Shown here: positions 1-7,925 of the stretch, piece by piece
How positions within the stretch are numbered: the stretch's first letter is position 1
Layout: each line of letters opens with the position of its first letter
Assembly (NCBI RefSeq): GCF_000308775.1
Contig: NZ_BAGJ01000113.1
Coordinates: 1-42,452, forward strand
Source: Nocardia testacea NBRC 100365
Lineage (GTDB): Bacteria; Actinomycetota; Actinomycetes; Mycobacteriales; Mycobacteriaceae
Direction of reading: 5' to 3'
DNA: 42,452 nt
Notes under the pieces: model-generated
What the model was told of the DNA's origin: nothing
What the model saw: only the letters and a program-made list of their open reading frames with translations
Database searches by the model: none
Translations under genes and position numbers: made by a program

Positions 1-3
1 ACC

Positions 4-2373
4 ATGATGACCCAGCCGCTCCCGACCGCGACCCACTGGGGCAACTTCCTGATCGGCCGTGACGGCGACAGCGAACTCCGCGTCACCCCCGCCGGACCGG
101 ACCCCGACCCCTCGCCGATCGGCCGCTCGCTCACCGCCACGCACGACCCCGATCACCGGGTCGCCCGGCCCGCCGTCCGGCTCGGCTACTACCGGGACCG
201 CGAGCACAGCGACACCACGCTCCGGGGCCGCGAACCGTTCGTGGAGGTCGACTGGGACGAGGCGTTGGATATCGCCGCCGCCGCCCTGCGGTCCACCCGG
301 GAGCGCGCGGGCAACCGCGCGATCTACGGCGGGTCCTACGGCTGGGCCAGCGCCGGCCGCTTCCACCACGCCCAGGGACAGATCCATCGCTTCCTGCGGA
401 TGTTCGGTGGCTACACCGCCTCGGTGGACACCTACTCGTTCGCCGCCGCGGAGGTCACCATCCCGCACGTGCTCGGAATGAACGCCTACTACGCGGCCCG
501 GCAGTCCCCCACCACGGAGGAGATCGCCCGGCACTGCGCCCGCATCGTCTTCTTCGGCGGGGCGGCGGCACGAAACGCGCAGGTCAATCCGGGCAGCTTC
601 GGCGCCCACGGTTATCGCGATCACCTCGCGGCCCTGCGGGCCGCCGACGTCGAGACGATCAATATCGGACCCGTCCGCGACGATCTCGAGCCGGTGCTCG
701 CCGCCCGCTGGATCCCGTGCCGGCCGGGCAGCGATGTGGCGATCATGCTGGCCCTCGTGCACACCCTGCTGACCGAGGGTCTGCACGACCGGGCCTTCCT
801 GCACCGCTACACCGTCGGTTTCGACCGCTTCGCCGACTATGTGACCGGGCGCTCGGACGGAGAACCGAAATCCCCGGAATGGGCGGCGTCGCTGTCGGAA
901 GTACCGGCCACCGAGATCCGGGAGCTGGCCCGGCTGCTGGCCCGGGAACGCTGCCTGATCGGGCTGCCCTACTCCCTGCAGCGCGCCGAACACGGGGAAC
1001 AGACCTATTGGGCCGCGTGGGCGCTGGCCGCCGCCCTCGGCTATATCGGTCTACCGGGTGGCGGCGTCCTCATGGGCACCGGCAGCGGAATGACCAACGG
1101 GATGCAGCGGCGCCGGCTGCCGTTCGAGGTCGCCGCCCTGCCACAACCGCCGAATCCGGTCGCCGAGGTGGTCCCGGTGGCGCGGCTCACCGAGATGCTG
1201 GAGCGCCCCGGCGCGACCGTCGACTACAACGGCCGCGTCCTCACCTATCCCGATATCGACCTCATCTATTGGGCCGGCGGCAACCCGTTCCACCACCATC
1301 AGGACCTCAATCGGCTGCGCCGCGCCTGGTCCCGGCCGCGAACGGTGGTCGTTCACGAGATCAGCTGGACCTCCACCGCCCGCCTGGCCGATATCGTGCT
1401 GCCCGGCACCGCCGCCCAGGAACGGGAGGATTTCGCCGCCGGGGTCGATCACTGGCTCTCGCCCATGCGCGCGGCCCTGCCGCCCTACCGCGAGGCGCGC
1501 GACGATTACGCGATCTTCGCCGCGCTCGCCGACCGGCTGGGTTTCGGCCCGCGCTTCACCGAAGGGCGCACCGCGCGGCAGTGGGTGGAGCACCTGTGGC
1601 AGATCACCGCCGACAACGCGGCGGCCGCCGGTATCACCCTGCCCGGCTACCGTGAGTTCCGCTCCGGTGCGCCGATCGATCTGCGCCCCCGGCTCGCCGA
1701 GAGCCGGCACGTGCTCGAACGGTTCCGCGACGACCCGGACCGCCATCCGCTGGGCACACCGTCGGGCCGGATCGAGATCTTCTCCCGCACCGTCGCCGAC
1801 TTCGGCTACCCCGACTGCCCCGGTCACCCCGCCTGGCTCCCCGCCCGGGAATGGCTCGGCAGCCCTCGCGCGCGACGTTTCCCGCTGCACCTGCTCTCCC
1901 ACCAGCCCGCGACGCGCCTGCACAGCCAGCTCGACTACGGCGCCACCAGCCGGGAAGCCAAGATCCGCGACCGCGAACCCCTGCGCATGCACCCGGCCGA
2001 CGCCGCCGCCCGCGCCCTACGTGACGGCGATATCGTCCGCGTCTTCAACGACCGCGGTGCCCTCCTCGCGGGCCTGCGGCTCACCGACGCGGTCCGGCCC
2101 GGGGTCGTGCACATGGCCACCGGCGCCTGGTACGACCCACTGGACCCCGCCGACCCCGATTCACTCGATATCCACGGCAACCCGAACGTCGTGACAAACG
2201 ACATAGGCACCAGTTCTCTGGCCCAGGGGCCTTCTGCCAACAGCTGCCTGGTCGAGATCGAACGTTACGACCGTGAACTGCCGTCTTTACGAGTCCGCCG
2301 GCCTCCGGAGCTGGTCACAGCCGACCGGCTCGCGCCGGCAGAATCGACCGATATCCCGCAGAAACCCGTTTGA
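4..2373 (+). CDS. Molybdopterin oxidoreductase, biotin sulfoxide / TMAO reductase type
   Basis: A 789-residue DMSO-reductase-superfamily enzyme that would use bis-MGD molybdenum to reduce S- or N-oxides. The N-terminus (THWGNFLIGRDG) has no twin-arginine signal and no Cys cluster for a 4Fe-4S centre. It therefore resembles cytoplasmic E. coli BisC rather than periplasmic TorA or DmsA. The YGGSYGW motif places the Mo-ligand serine at about residue 111. WAGGNPFHHHQD, the ADIVLPGTAAQERED stretch and a C-terminal molydopterin-dinucleotide-binding domain (LLSHQPATRLHSQLDYG, then HPADAAARALRDGDIVRVFNDRG) follow in the usual order. Length matches BisC. The start lies three bases from the window edge, so no ribosome site can be seen and an upstream start cannot be excluded. 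No electron-transfer partner lies downstream. Substrate (biotin or methionine sulfoxide, TMAO) is unresolved. Confidence 0.9.
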   Translation: MMTQPLPTATHWGNFLIGRDGDSELRVTPAGPDPDPSPIGRSLTATHDPDHRVARPAVRLGYYRDREHSDTTLRGREPFVEVDWDEALDIAAAALRSTRERAGNRAIYGGSYGWASAGRFHHAQGQIHRFLRMFGGYTASVDTYSFAAAEVTIPHVLGMNAYYAARQSPTTEEIARHCARIVFFGGAAARNAQVNPGSFGAHGYRDHLAALRAADVETINIGPVRDDLEPVLAARWIPCRPGSDVAIMLALVHTLLTEGLHDRAFLHRYTVGFDRFADYVTGRSDGEPKSPEWAASLSEVPATEIRELARLLARERCLIGLPYSLQRAEHGEQTYWAAWALAAALGYIGLPGGGVLMGTGSGMTNGMQRRRLPFEVAALPQPPNPVAEVVPVARLTEMLERPGATVDYNGRVLTYPDIDLIYWAGGNPFHHHQDLNRLRRAWSRPRTVVVHEISWTSTARLADIVLPGTAAQEREDFAAGVDHWLSPMRAALPPYREARDDYAIFAALADRLGFGPRFTEGRTARQWVEHLWQITADNAAAAGITLPGYREFRSGAPIDLRPRLAESRHVLERFRDDPDRHPLGTPSGRIEIFSRTVADFGYPDCPGHPAWLPAREWLGSPRARRFPLHLLSHQPATRLHSQLDYGATSREAKIRDREPLRMHPADAAARALRDGDIVRVFNDRGALLAGLRLTDAVRPGVVHMATGAWYDPLDPADPDSLDIHGNPNVVTNDIGTSSLAQGPSANSCLVEIERYDRELPSLRVRRPPELVTADRLAPAESTDIPQKPV

Positions 2374-2652
2374 TCCTCCGGCCGTGCAGCTGCATGTCTT
2401 GCTCGATGTCTGCCGGAAGATCTCTGTCTCAGAGCTTTTCATAGACTGTCCCGCATTGTATGGATCGACGACAAATCGGATGCACAGCGATCTAGTCGAT
2501 CCCGGATTCGGCGGGCGAACCAGACGGCAAGGCGGTACAGCTGTGCTCAGTCGAGCGGGACGGGTTCGGCCGCAGCAACTCGAACGAATCGGCCGAGGAC
2601 CCGTACTCGTCCAGGGCATCCAACCCCACACCCGAACGGCAAGGAGATAGAT
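2374..2652. other. Intergenic stretch, locally lower GC, no convincing gene
   Basis: Between the molybdoenzyme and the next Shine-Dalgarno I see no frame with coding character. The part up to about 2500 is noticeably richer in A and T than the rest of the window, which would suit a promoter region. It ends in a strong AAGGAG at 2641-2646. No clear -35/-10 pair could be assigned. Confidence 0.5.
2422..2440 (+). terminator. Possible weak intrinsic terminator after the molybdoenzyme
   Basis: CTCTG-tct-CAGAG is followed directly by CTTTTC, about 50 bases after the stop of the molybdoenzyme. The stem is only 5 bp, so this is a weak call. It sits in a locally AT-richer patch. Confidence 0.3.
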
Positions 2653-2772
2653 GTGCGGGTCGCTGTTTTCTCAGGTATCGACGCCGGGCACAACCACCGG
2701 CCGCCGACAGACCCGGCCGGTTCGACCGCGCCCGACCGGTCGACTTCCGCCGCCCGGGCAGCGCACTGGTGA
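2653..2772 (+). CDS. Possible 39-residue small ORF overlapping the methyltransferase start
   Basis: A GTG codon follows AAGGAG (2641-2646) by 6 bases. It opens a 39-codon frame starting VRVAVFSGIDAGHNH and ending in ARAAHW. Its TGA at 2770-2772 overlaps the GTG start of the methyltransferase (GTGA), a common sign of translational coupling. Third-position GC is high but below that of the core genes. I recognise no family. It could be a small protein, a peptide substrate, or only a leader that feeds ribosomes to the next gene. A competing ATG at 2651 opens a 70-codon frame that runs 95 bases into the methyltransferase, which is less plausible. Confidence 0.3.
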   Translation: MRVAVFSGIDAGHNHRPPTDPAGSTAPDRSTSAARAAHW

Positions 2773-3848
2773 GCAACGGAGTAACAAGAGTCTTGGCCCA
2801 GGTGATCAACGACCTGAAAAGCACGACAAGAAAGCTGACGGGAGCATGGCGGGACAACGGTAGAGGCTTCGCCGACTCGCTTGTACACGGAAGCGACACG
2901 GAGACAGGAACCGACCGGCGAGCCGCACATGTGGTGAATACCGGAGTCGACCGGCCCGAAGCACTGGGGCCCCGGCGGCCGGATGTCCCGGCCCACCCGC
3001 ACCGGGGCCGAGCCGACCCGGACCCGGGCACCGATCACCGGACGCCCCGCCATGATCCGGACCGCGCCAGGCGGGAATCCATGTTTTTCGAGGCGGATCC
3101 GGAACGGCGGGCAGCCGCCCGGGCGGAATGGCTGGCCGATCTGCGGCGACTGGTCGCCCGAGGCGACTACCGGCAGGCAGACCGCGAGTTCGAACGCGTC
3201 CTCGGACTGCCCGAGTACACGTTGTACGGGGCCCCGAAGAACGGCCGGCCGCCGGAGCAATTCACCGATGGCAGCTTGATCTCGAAGGTTTCCGGAAGTT
3301 TCGGTGGGCGCGACGATGTCTACCCCCCGCAGCCGTCCAGCCTCAGGCACCTGACCTGGTCCGAAAGGGTCCTGCGCCTGAGCCCCGACGACGTCCTGCT
3401 GGACATCGGATCCGGCACCGGCACGGCTATCGATTTCTTCGGGATGTTCACGGAAGCCAAGAAGGTGTACGGCATGGAGATAGAGCCGGACTACGCCGCG
3501 TTCGCCGATCGGCGCGCAGCGGACCTGGGCTTGAATCATGTACACAGCCTGCACAAGGACATACTCGAGGAACCGCTGCCCGACGACGTCACAGCCGTCT
3601 ATCTGTTCAACCCTCTCGGTTCGACCGGAGATAACGATGCGGTGGGCACTGTAGCCGACAAACTGGTGGACATGGGCGCGTCCAGACCACTGAAGGTCGT
3701 CGTCATGGGCCCCGATATGGCCAGTCGCCTGGAGGCGAGCGGCGCCTTCACTCTGGAGAGTGAGAAAGACTTCTCCTACCTTATTCAAGGTAGGCCCGCA
3801 TCGTCTTCCTGGAAGTTCTTCACGAGCGGCCGGGCGGCAGGGGCTTGA
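2769..3848 (+). CDS. Class I SAM-dependent methyltransferase, unknown substrate
   Basis: The C-terminal ~200 residues form a Rossmann methyltransferase. VLLDIGSGTGTAIDF gives motif I (Asp at about residue 212). KKVYGMEIEPDY is the acidic motif II that binds the ribose. The later AVYLFNPLG sits where the catalytic loop of motif IV falls and resembles the NPLG/NPPG-type loops of DOT1-like or small-molecule enzymes. Before it come a helical segment (ERRAAARAEWLADLRRLVARG) and a first ~100 residues rich in Pro, Arg and Asp that look disordered. Translation may start at GTG 2769, which overlaps the small upstream ORF, or at ATG 3081, which would remove that tail. Codon use is less GC-biased than in neighbours, suggesting recent acquisition. 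No flanking biosynthetic gene identifies the substrate. Confidence 0.75.
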   Translation: MSNGVTRVLAQVINDLKSTTRKLTGAWRDNGRGFADSLVHGSDTETGTDRRAAHVVNTGVDRPEALGPRRPDVPAHPHRGRADPDPGTDHRTPRHDPDRARRESMFFEADPERRAAARAEWLADLRRLVARGDYRQADREFERVLGLPEYTLYGAPKNGRPPEQFTDGSLISKVSGSFGGRDDVYPPQPSSLRHLTWSERVLRLSPDDVLLDIGSGTGTAIDFFGMFTEAKKVYGMEIEPDYAAFADRRAADLGLNHVHSLHKDILEEPLPDDVTAVYLFNPLGSTGDNDAVGTVADKLVDMGASRPLKVVVMGPDMASRLEASGAFTLESEKDFSYLIQGRPASSSWKFFTSGRAAGA

Positions 3849-4151
3849 TCCCGGGATCCCGCGACCGACCCGACAAGGGTCCGGATACATCGCCTCATTG
3901 AGAGCCGGGCAGTTCGCCCGCACGAAAGACGCTGTGACGGGCGGCTTCCTGGGGTCCGCCGCGGATGCCCCCGGAATCGGCCTGCTCCTCGAACCGAATC
4001 GCATGCGCCGAGGTCCACTGCGCCGACTTCCCCACCACGTCGAGAGTGTCTTCTGTTCCCGATGGGTCGCCGCAGGTGTCCGGAGCGGAACGCTCGCACC
4101 ACCGGCACCGGTCGCTTTCCGAAGTATCTGCCGCAGAACATGAATCGAGCG
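3849..4151. other. Convergent intergenic stretch without a supported gene
   Basis: About 300 bases lie between the methyltransferase and the convergent CapA gene. A minus-strand frame is open through much of it, reading for example CRWCERSAPDTCGD, but it lacks a start codon with a ribosome site, runs into the CapA frame and matches nothing I know. I treat it as non-coding or as decayed sequence. Confidence 0.45.
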
Positions 4152-5252
4152 TCAAACGGCAGGTTCGACGGTCAGTAGATCGTCGGGCCCGATCTCCACC
4201 CGGGTGCCGAAACGGTGGCTGATATCGGCGAGCCGGGTTCTCAGCCATTGCGTATCCGATCGCCCCGTGCGCTCGAGCCGGAGGCGACGGATACGTAGCG
4301 GCAGCATACGCAACACCGCCGGGCCGGCGGTGCCGAGGCTGACGAGATACAACAGCCGTAGGTCGGGCCGGTAGGACTCGTGACCGCCGATCCCTTCATA
4401 GTCGTCGATCACGTCCCCACATCCGTACAGGATCGGTTTGCCTCGGTATATCTCGATCGGCCGAGGATGGTGCGCGGAGTGGCCGTGCACGATATCGATA
4501 CCGGTGTCGATGAGGCGGTGGGCGAACTGCCGCTCGCTCAGGCCGGTGCCATAACCCCAGTTCGGCCCCCAATGGATCGAGACGATCGTCGGTTCACCGG
4601 CCCCTTGGTGGGCCGCCAGGTGCGCCGCGATCTCATCGGCGTGACGCACCGAGGGATGGTCGATGCGCCGAACTCCGGGACGGCCGGTGGCGGCGGCCCA
4701 GTCCGCAGGGACGCCACTGGACCGGGTCGATATGGACACGATCAGGATCCGGCGCCCGTCCGGTAGCGGCACTACGGCGGGCTGTTGCGCCGCCGCGAGG
4801 TCGGCTCCCGCCCCCACGGCTCGAATATTCACGCCCGCCAGCGCGTCGAGTGTGTCCATCAATCCGCCGATACCGAAATCGAGAGCATGGTTGTTGCTCA
4901 ACGCACAGACATCGGGGGCGAACGCGCTGAGTGTCGGCAGATTGCCCGGCTGCATCCGGTAGTGGATGGCTTTACCGGCAGCGAAGTCACCGTCCGCGGT
5001 GATCGCGGTTTCCAGGTTGATCAGGCGTACGTCGGGCGCGAGCTCGTCCAGCAGGCCCGGCACCTCACCCCATACCCAGTCGTATCCGCAGGGTCGCGGC
5101 ACCGGTCCGTGGGCCCATTCGGCCAGTTCGACATAGCGCCGGGCGTCCCGGACCCACGGCTCCCGCAGTTCCGGAGCTCCCGGATGCGGCAGGACCTGGT
5201 CCACGCCACGGCCCAGCATCACATCGCCACCGAGGAGCACCGTGACCGTCAT
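4152..5252 (-). CDS. CapA-family metallophosphatase-like protein
   Basis: A 366-residue protein of the CapA/PgsA family (calcineurin-like phosphoesterase fold), linked to capsule and poly-gamma-glutamate synthesis in bacilli. The family blocks are all present: GGDVMLGRG at residues 8-16, RLINLETAIT, ALSNNHALDFG, SIHWGPNW and HGHSAHHPRPIE, supplying the metal-ligating Asp, Asn and His residues. The chosen ATG at 5252 is preceded by GAGGTGG with 7 bases spacing, and the protein then begins MTVTVLLGGDVM as in relatives. A longer frame from GTG 5357 overlaps the MmpL stop (GTGA) but adds an unconserved Arg/Pro-rich leader. There is no membrane anchor or signal peptide, so it is probably cytoplasmic. 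It lies just downstream of the exporter gene and may be co-transcribed; its own role in lipid or capsule export is unproven. Confidence 0.88.
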   Translation of the reverse strand: MTVTVLLGGDVMLGRGVDQVLPHPGAPELREPWVRDARRYVELAEWAHGPVPRPCGYDWVWGEVPGLLDELAPDVRLINLETAITADGDFAAGKAIHYRMQPGNLPTLSAFAPDVCALSNNHALDFGIGGLMDTLDALAGVNIRAVGAGADLAAAQQPAVVPLPDGRRILIVSISTRSSGVPADWAAATGRPGVRRIDHPSVRHADEIAAHLAAHQGAGEPTIVSIHWGPNWGYGTGLSERQFAHRLIDTGIDIVHGHSAHHPRPIEIYRGKPILYGCGDVIDDYEGIGGHESYRPDLRLLYLVSLGTAGPAVLRMLPLRIRRLRLERTGRSDTQWLRTRLADISHRFGTRVEIGPDDLLTVEPAV

Positions 5253-5353
5253 ACCCGCACCACCTCGGCCCGGCACGGCTGCGAGCCGACGCGCCACACC
5301 GGGGCGATCACGCGAGCATTCCGGCGCGCCCCGAATTTCATACATAGAAGCTA

Positions 5354-7663
5354 TCACCAGGGGTGCCGCGGCGACGCCGGCTCGACGGTGTGGGCGGTAG
5401 ACCCGGGCGCCGCCGAACCCGGCGCATCGGAGGGCGGCCGCTTCCCGGTCTCGGTCGGCGGCTCCGAGTCCCTACTGGGAGCCCGTGGCTCGTCGGCCCC
5501 GGGGACGCCGGTGTCCGGCGGGTCGTCACGACGAAGCCGCTCACGCCACGGCCCGGGCGCCCACCAGGAGACGGCACCGCACATTTTCATGAGCGCGGGG
5601 ACCAGCAGGACGCGCAAGATCATGGCGTCGATGAAGAGCGCGGCCACCATACCGACCGCGATGTACTGCATCATGACCAGGTCCGACAGTGCGAACGCGC
5701 CACATACGACGAGCAGCACGAGCGCGGCGGCGGTGATGATCCACCCGGTGCGCGCGATGCCGGTGCGCACCGCCTCGGTGGTCGACGCGCCCGCAGCCCG
5801 GGCCTCCACGATGCGGGCCAACAGGAACACCTGGTAGTCGGTGGACAGCCCGTAGATGACCGAGACGATCAGCACCAGCACCAGCGCCATGATCGGCTGT
5901 GGCGTGAAATCCAGCAGACCGGCGCCGCCGCCCCGGACGAAGATCCAGGTGAGGATGCCGAGCGTGGCGCCCAGTCCGAGCAGGTTCAGGAAGCCGGCCT
6001 GCACCGGCAGCACCAGCGACCGGAAGGCGAGCACCATGAGCACGGTGGTGATCGCGAAGACCAGCGTGATCATCAGCGGTAGCCGGGCAAGCAGCGCGTC
6101 CACGCTGTCCCGTTCCACCGCGGACTGCCCGCCGACGAGCACACTCGTGCCGTTCGGCACGGGCATGGAGCGCAGATAGTCCAGTGTCCGGTCGGCATCG
6201 TGGGTGTCCTCGACCGCGGTCGAGGTGGTGAAGACGCCGAGGCGTGATCGTGCCTGCAGGGCCGGTGGGAAAGGCGCTTTCAGATCGGGTGCCTCGTTGG
6301 CCCGGTCCACCACCGTCTCGATGGCCGTGGGGTCGTGCGTGATCACCACCAGGTCGACCGGATTGATCTGGCGCAGCGGGAAGGTTTCGTCGAAGTGCTG
6401 CTGCGCTTGGCGGGTCGGATGCTGTGGCGGCAGCAGACGTTCGGAGATCCCGCCGAACGCCACATCGCGTACCGGAGCGATGAGCACGAGCAGGATCGCC
6501 ACCACCGGCACCGCCACGAGCAACGGTCTGCGCATGACCCATCCGGCGACCCGGCCCCACGGATTGTCCCGCTGGTCGGTATCCGCCCGCCGCGCGTGGA
6601 ACCGGTTGCAGCCCAGCCGGTCCACTCCGCGGCCGAGCACCGCCAGTACCGCGGGCAGCACGGTGACCGACAGAGCGGCGGCCAGCGTCACCGTCACCAT
6701 GGCCCCGAGTGCGAACGAACGCAGGAAACCGTGCGGAAACAGCAGAATCGCACTCGAGGCGGCCACCACGATGGTCGCCGAGAAGAGCACGGTGCGTCCC
6801 GCGGTGGCCACCGAATGGCGCACCGCGTCCGGCACCTCGCGTCCCGCCGCCAGTTCTTCACGGAAACGGCTCACCACGAACAGCCCGTAGTCGATGGCCA
6901 GGCCGAGGCCGATCATCGACACCACCGGGGAGACGAACGAGTTCACCTCGGTGAAATGAGTGAGCAGCCGGATGATCCCCCAGGCCCCGAGCACGGTCAG
7001 CCCGCCCACTATGAGCGGCAACGCGGCGGCCACCACACCACCGAAAAGGAAGAACAGCAGCACGGCCACCGCCGGAATCGCGATCAACTCCATTCGCCGC
7101 TGGTCGTGCGCCATGGTGTCGTTGAGCGCGAGCGCGACCGGTTGCCCGCCCGCCACCTCCATATCGATACCGGGAACAGTGAGGTGATCGGCGACCTTCC
7201 GGTAGTTGCGCAGCACCGTCGTGTCGTCGTCGCCACGGACGGCCACCGAGGCGAAGGCGTGGTCTCGCTGCTCGGTGCCGAAAACATCCGGCACCGCCAG
7301 GCCGGTCTCGGTGGGCCAGTAGGACCCGTTGATCCCCCCGATTTCTGCCGGAAAGCGCTGCGGCAGATCATTCAGATGGCCCACCACGGTCGCGGCGAAA
7401 TCCGGATCGTCGATGGTCGAGCCGGCGGGAGCGTGGAACAGCAGGATCACATCCGCGACGTGATTGCGGCCGAATGCCTCGTCCTTCGCCCGCAGGGCAC
7501 GCGCGGACTCCGAACCCGGATCGTCCCAGCCGCTGACGCCGAGATGATCGTCCAGTCCGAGACCGTAGCCACCGAGCGCGAGCAGTGCCGCGACGACCAG
7601 TCCGATGACGACGAACCGTCGCCGGACGATCAGATCCATCCAGCCGGTGAACTCGCCGGACAA
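5354..7663 (-). CDS. MmpL-family RND lipid transporter
   Basis: An RND exporter of about 769 residues that would carry acylated lipids across the inner membrane, driven by protons. It has two repeats, each with one membrane helix, an extracytoplasmic porter domain and a helix bundle. The proton-relay Asp-Tyr pairs known from MmpL3 are visible in both halves: GLGLAIDYGLFVVSRFREE (Asp about 258) and YGLSTDYQVFLLARI (Asp about 609). A charged Pro-rich tail follows the last helix. TTG 7663 is preceded by GGGAGG at 5 bases and gives MSGEFTGWMDLIVRRRF; an ATG at 7696 adds 11 residues but has no ribosome site. It is transcribed divergently from the PKS-PapA operon, the arrangement expected of a dedicated exporter for that product. 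Confidence 0.92.
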   Translation of the reverse strand: MSGEFTGWMDLIVRRRFVVIGLVVAALLALGGYGLGLDDHLGVSGWDDPGSESARALRAKDEAFGRNHVADVILLFHAPAGSTIDDPDFAATVVGHLNDLPQRFPAEIGGINGSYWPTETGLAVPDVFGTEQRDHAFASVAVRGDDDTTVLRNYRKVADHLTVPGIDMEVAGGQPVALALNDTMAHDQRRMELIAIPAVAVLLFFLFGGVVAAALPLIVGGLTVLGAWGIIRLLTHFTEVNSFVSPVVSMIGLGLAIDYGLFVVSRFREELAAGREVPDAVRHSVATAGRTVLFSATIVVAASSAILLFPHGFLRSFALGAMVTVTLAAALSVTVLPAVLAVLGRGVDRLGCNRFHARRADTDQRDNPWGRVAGWVMRRPLLVAVPVVAILLVLIAPVRDVAFGGISERLLPPQHPTRQAQQHFDETFPLRQINPVDLVVITHDPTAIETVVDRANEAPDLKAPFPPALQARSRLGVFTTSTAVEDTHDADRTLDYLRSMPVPNGTSVLVGGQSAVERDSVDALLARLPLMITLVFAITTVLMVLAFRSLVLPVQAGFLNLLGLGATLGILTWIFVRGGGAGLLDFTPQPIMALVLVLIVSVIYGLSTDYQVFLLARIVEARAAGASTTEAVRTGIARTGWIITAAALVLLVVCGAFALSDLVMMQYIAVGMVAALFIDAMILRVLLVPALMKMCGAVSWWAPGPWRERLRRDDPPDTGVPGADEPRAPSRDSEPPTETGKRPPSDAPGSAAPGSTAHTVEPASPRHPW

Positions 7664-7768
7664 CACCGCCTCCCAACCGCAAATAGTGCTCCGCACACAG
7701 GGCCGAACGTCGAAACATAGTCCGCCTCAGCGGAATCCACAGGCGGTGCGCCGAGACATTCGATATCC

Positions 7769-7794
7769 CACAAACGGAGCTCCGGTCATTTGTG
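7769..7794. promoter_or_regulatory. Inverted repeat in the MmpL/PKS divergent intergenic region
   Basis: CACAAA (7769-7774) and TTTGTG (7789-7794) form an inverted repeat. Between them lies the 10-base palindrome CGGAGCTCCG (7775-7784), centred 2 bases off the outer repeat. It sits between the two divergent starts, so it is a candidate operator controlling both the exporter and the synthase. No regulator gene lies adjacent, and the promoter elements themselves could not be assigned. Confidence 0.35.
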
Positions 7795-7925
7795 AAGTGC
7801 CCCGGAAGCATGTCGGCCCGCGTGTGACAGCCATTACGCTGACGCCGTCGCCAACTGCGCAGGCATGTTCACCGGTTGCCCGAATTCCGTTGGTGCTCAG
7901 TTCGTTCCGTCTCGGAGGGATGTGA

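Noticed and set aside
2651..2863. 70-residue ORF from ATG 2651
   Set aside because: It overlaps the methyltransferase by 95 bases and has a Pro/Arg/Lys composition without pattern. The GTG 2653 frame has better spacing and a four-base overlap.
2547..4004. 485-residue minus-strand frame over the methyltransferase
   Set aside because: The plus frame carries SAM-binding motifs I and II; the minus frame has no conserved block and no ribosome site.
3895..4248. Minus-strand Cys-containing small ORF past the CapA gene
   Set aside because: It starts inside the CapA coding region in another frame and has no ribosome site. Only the part below 4150 looks protein-like, without family support.
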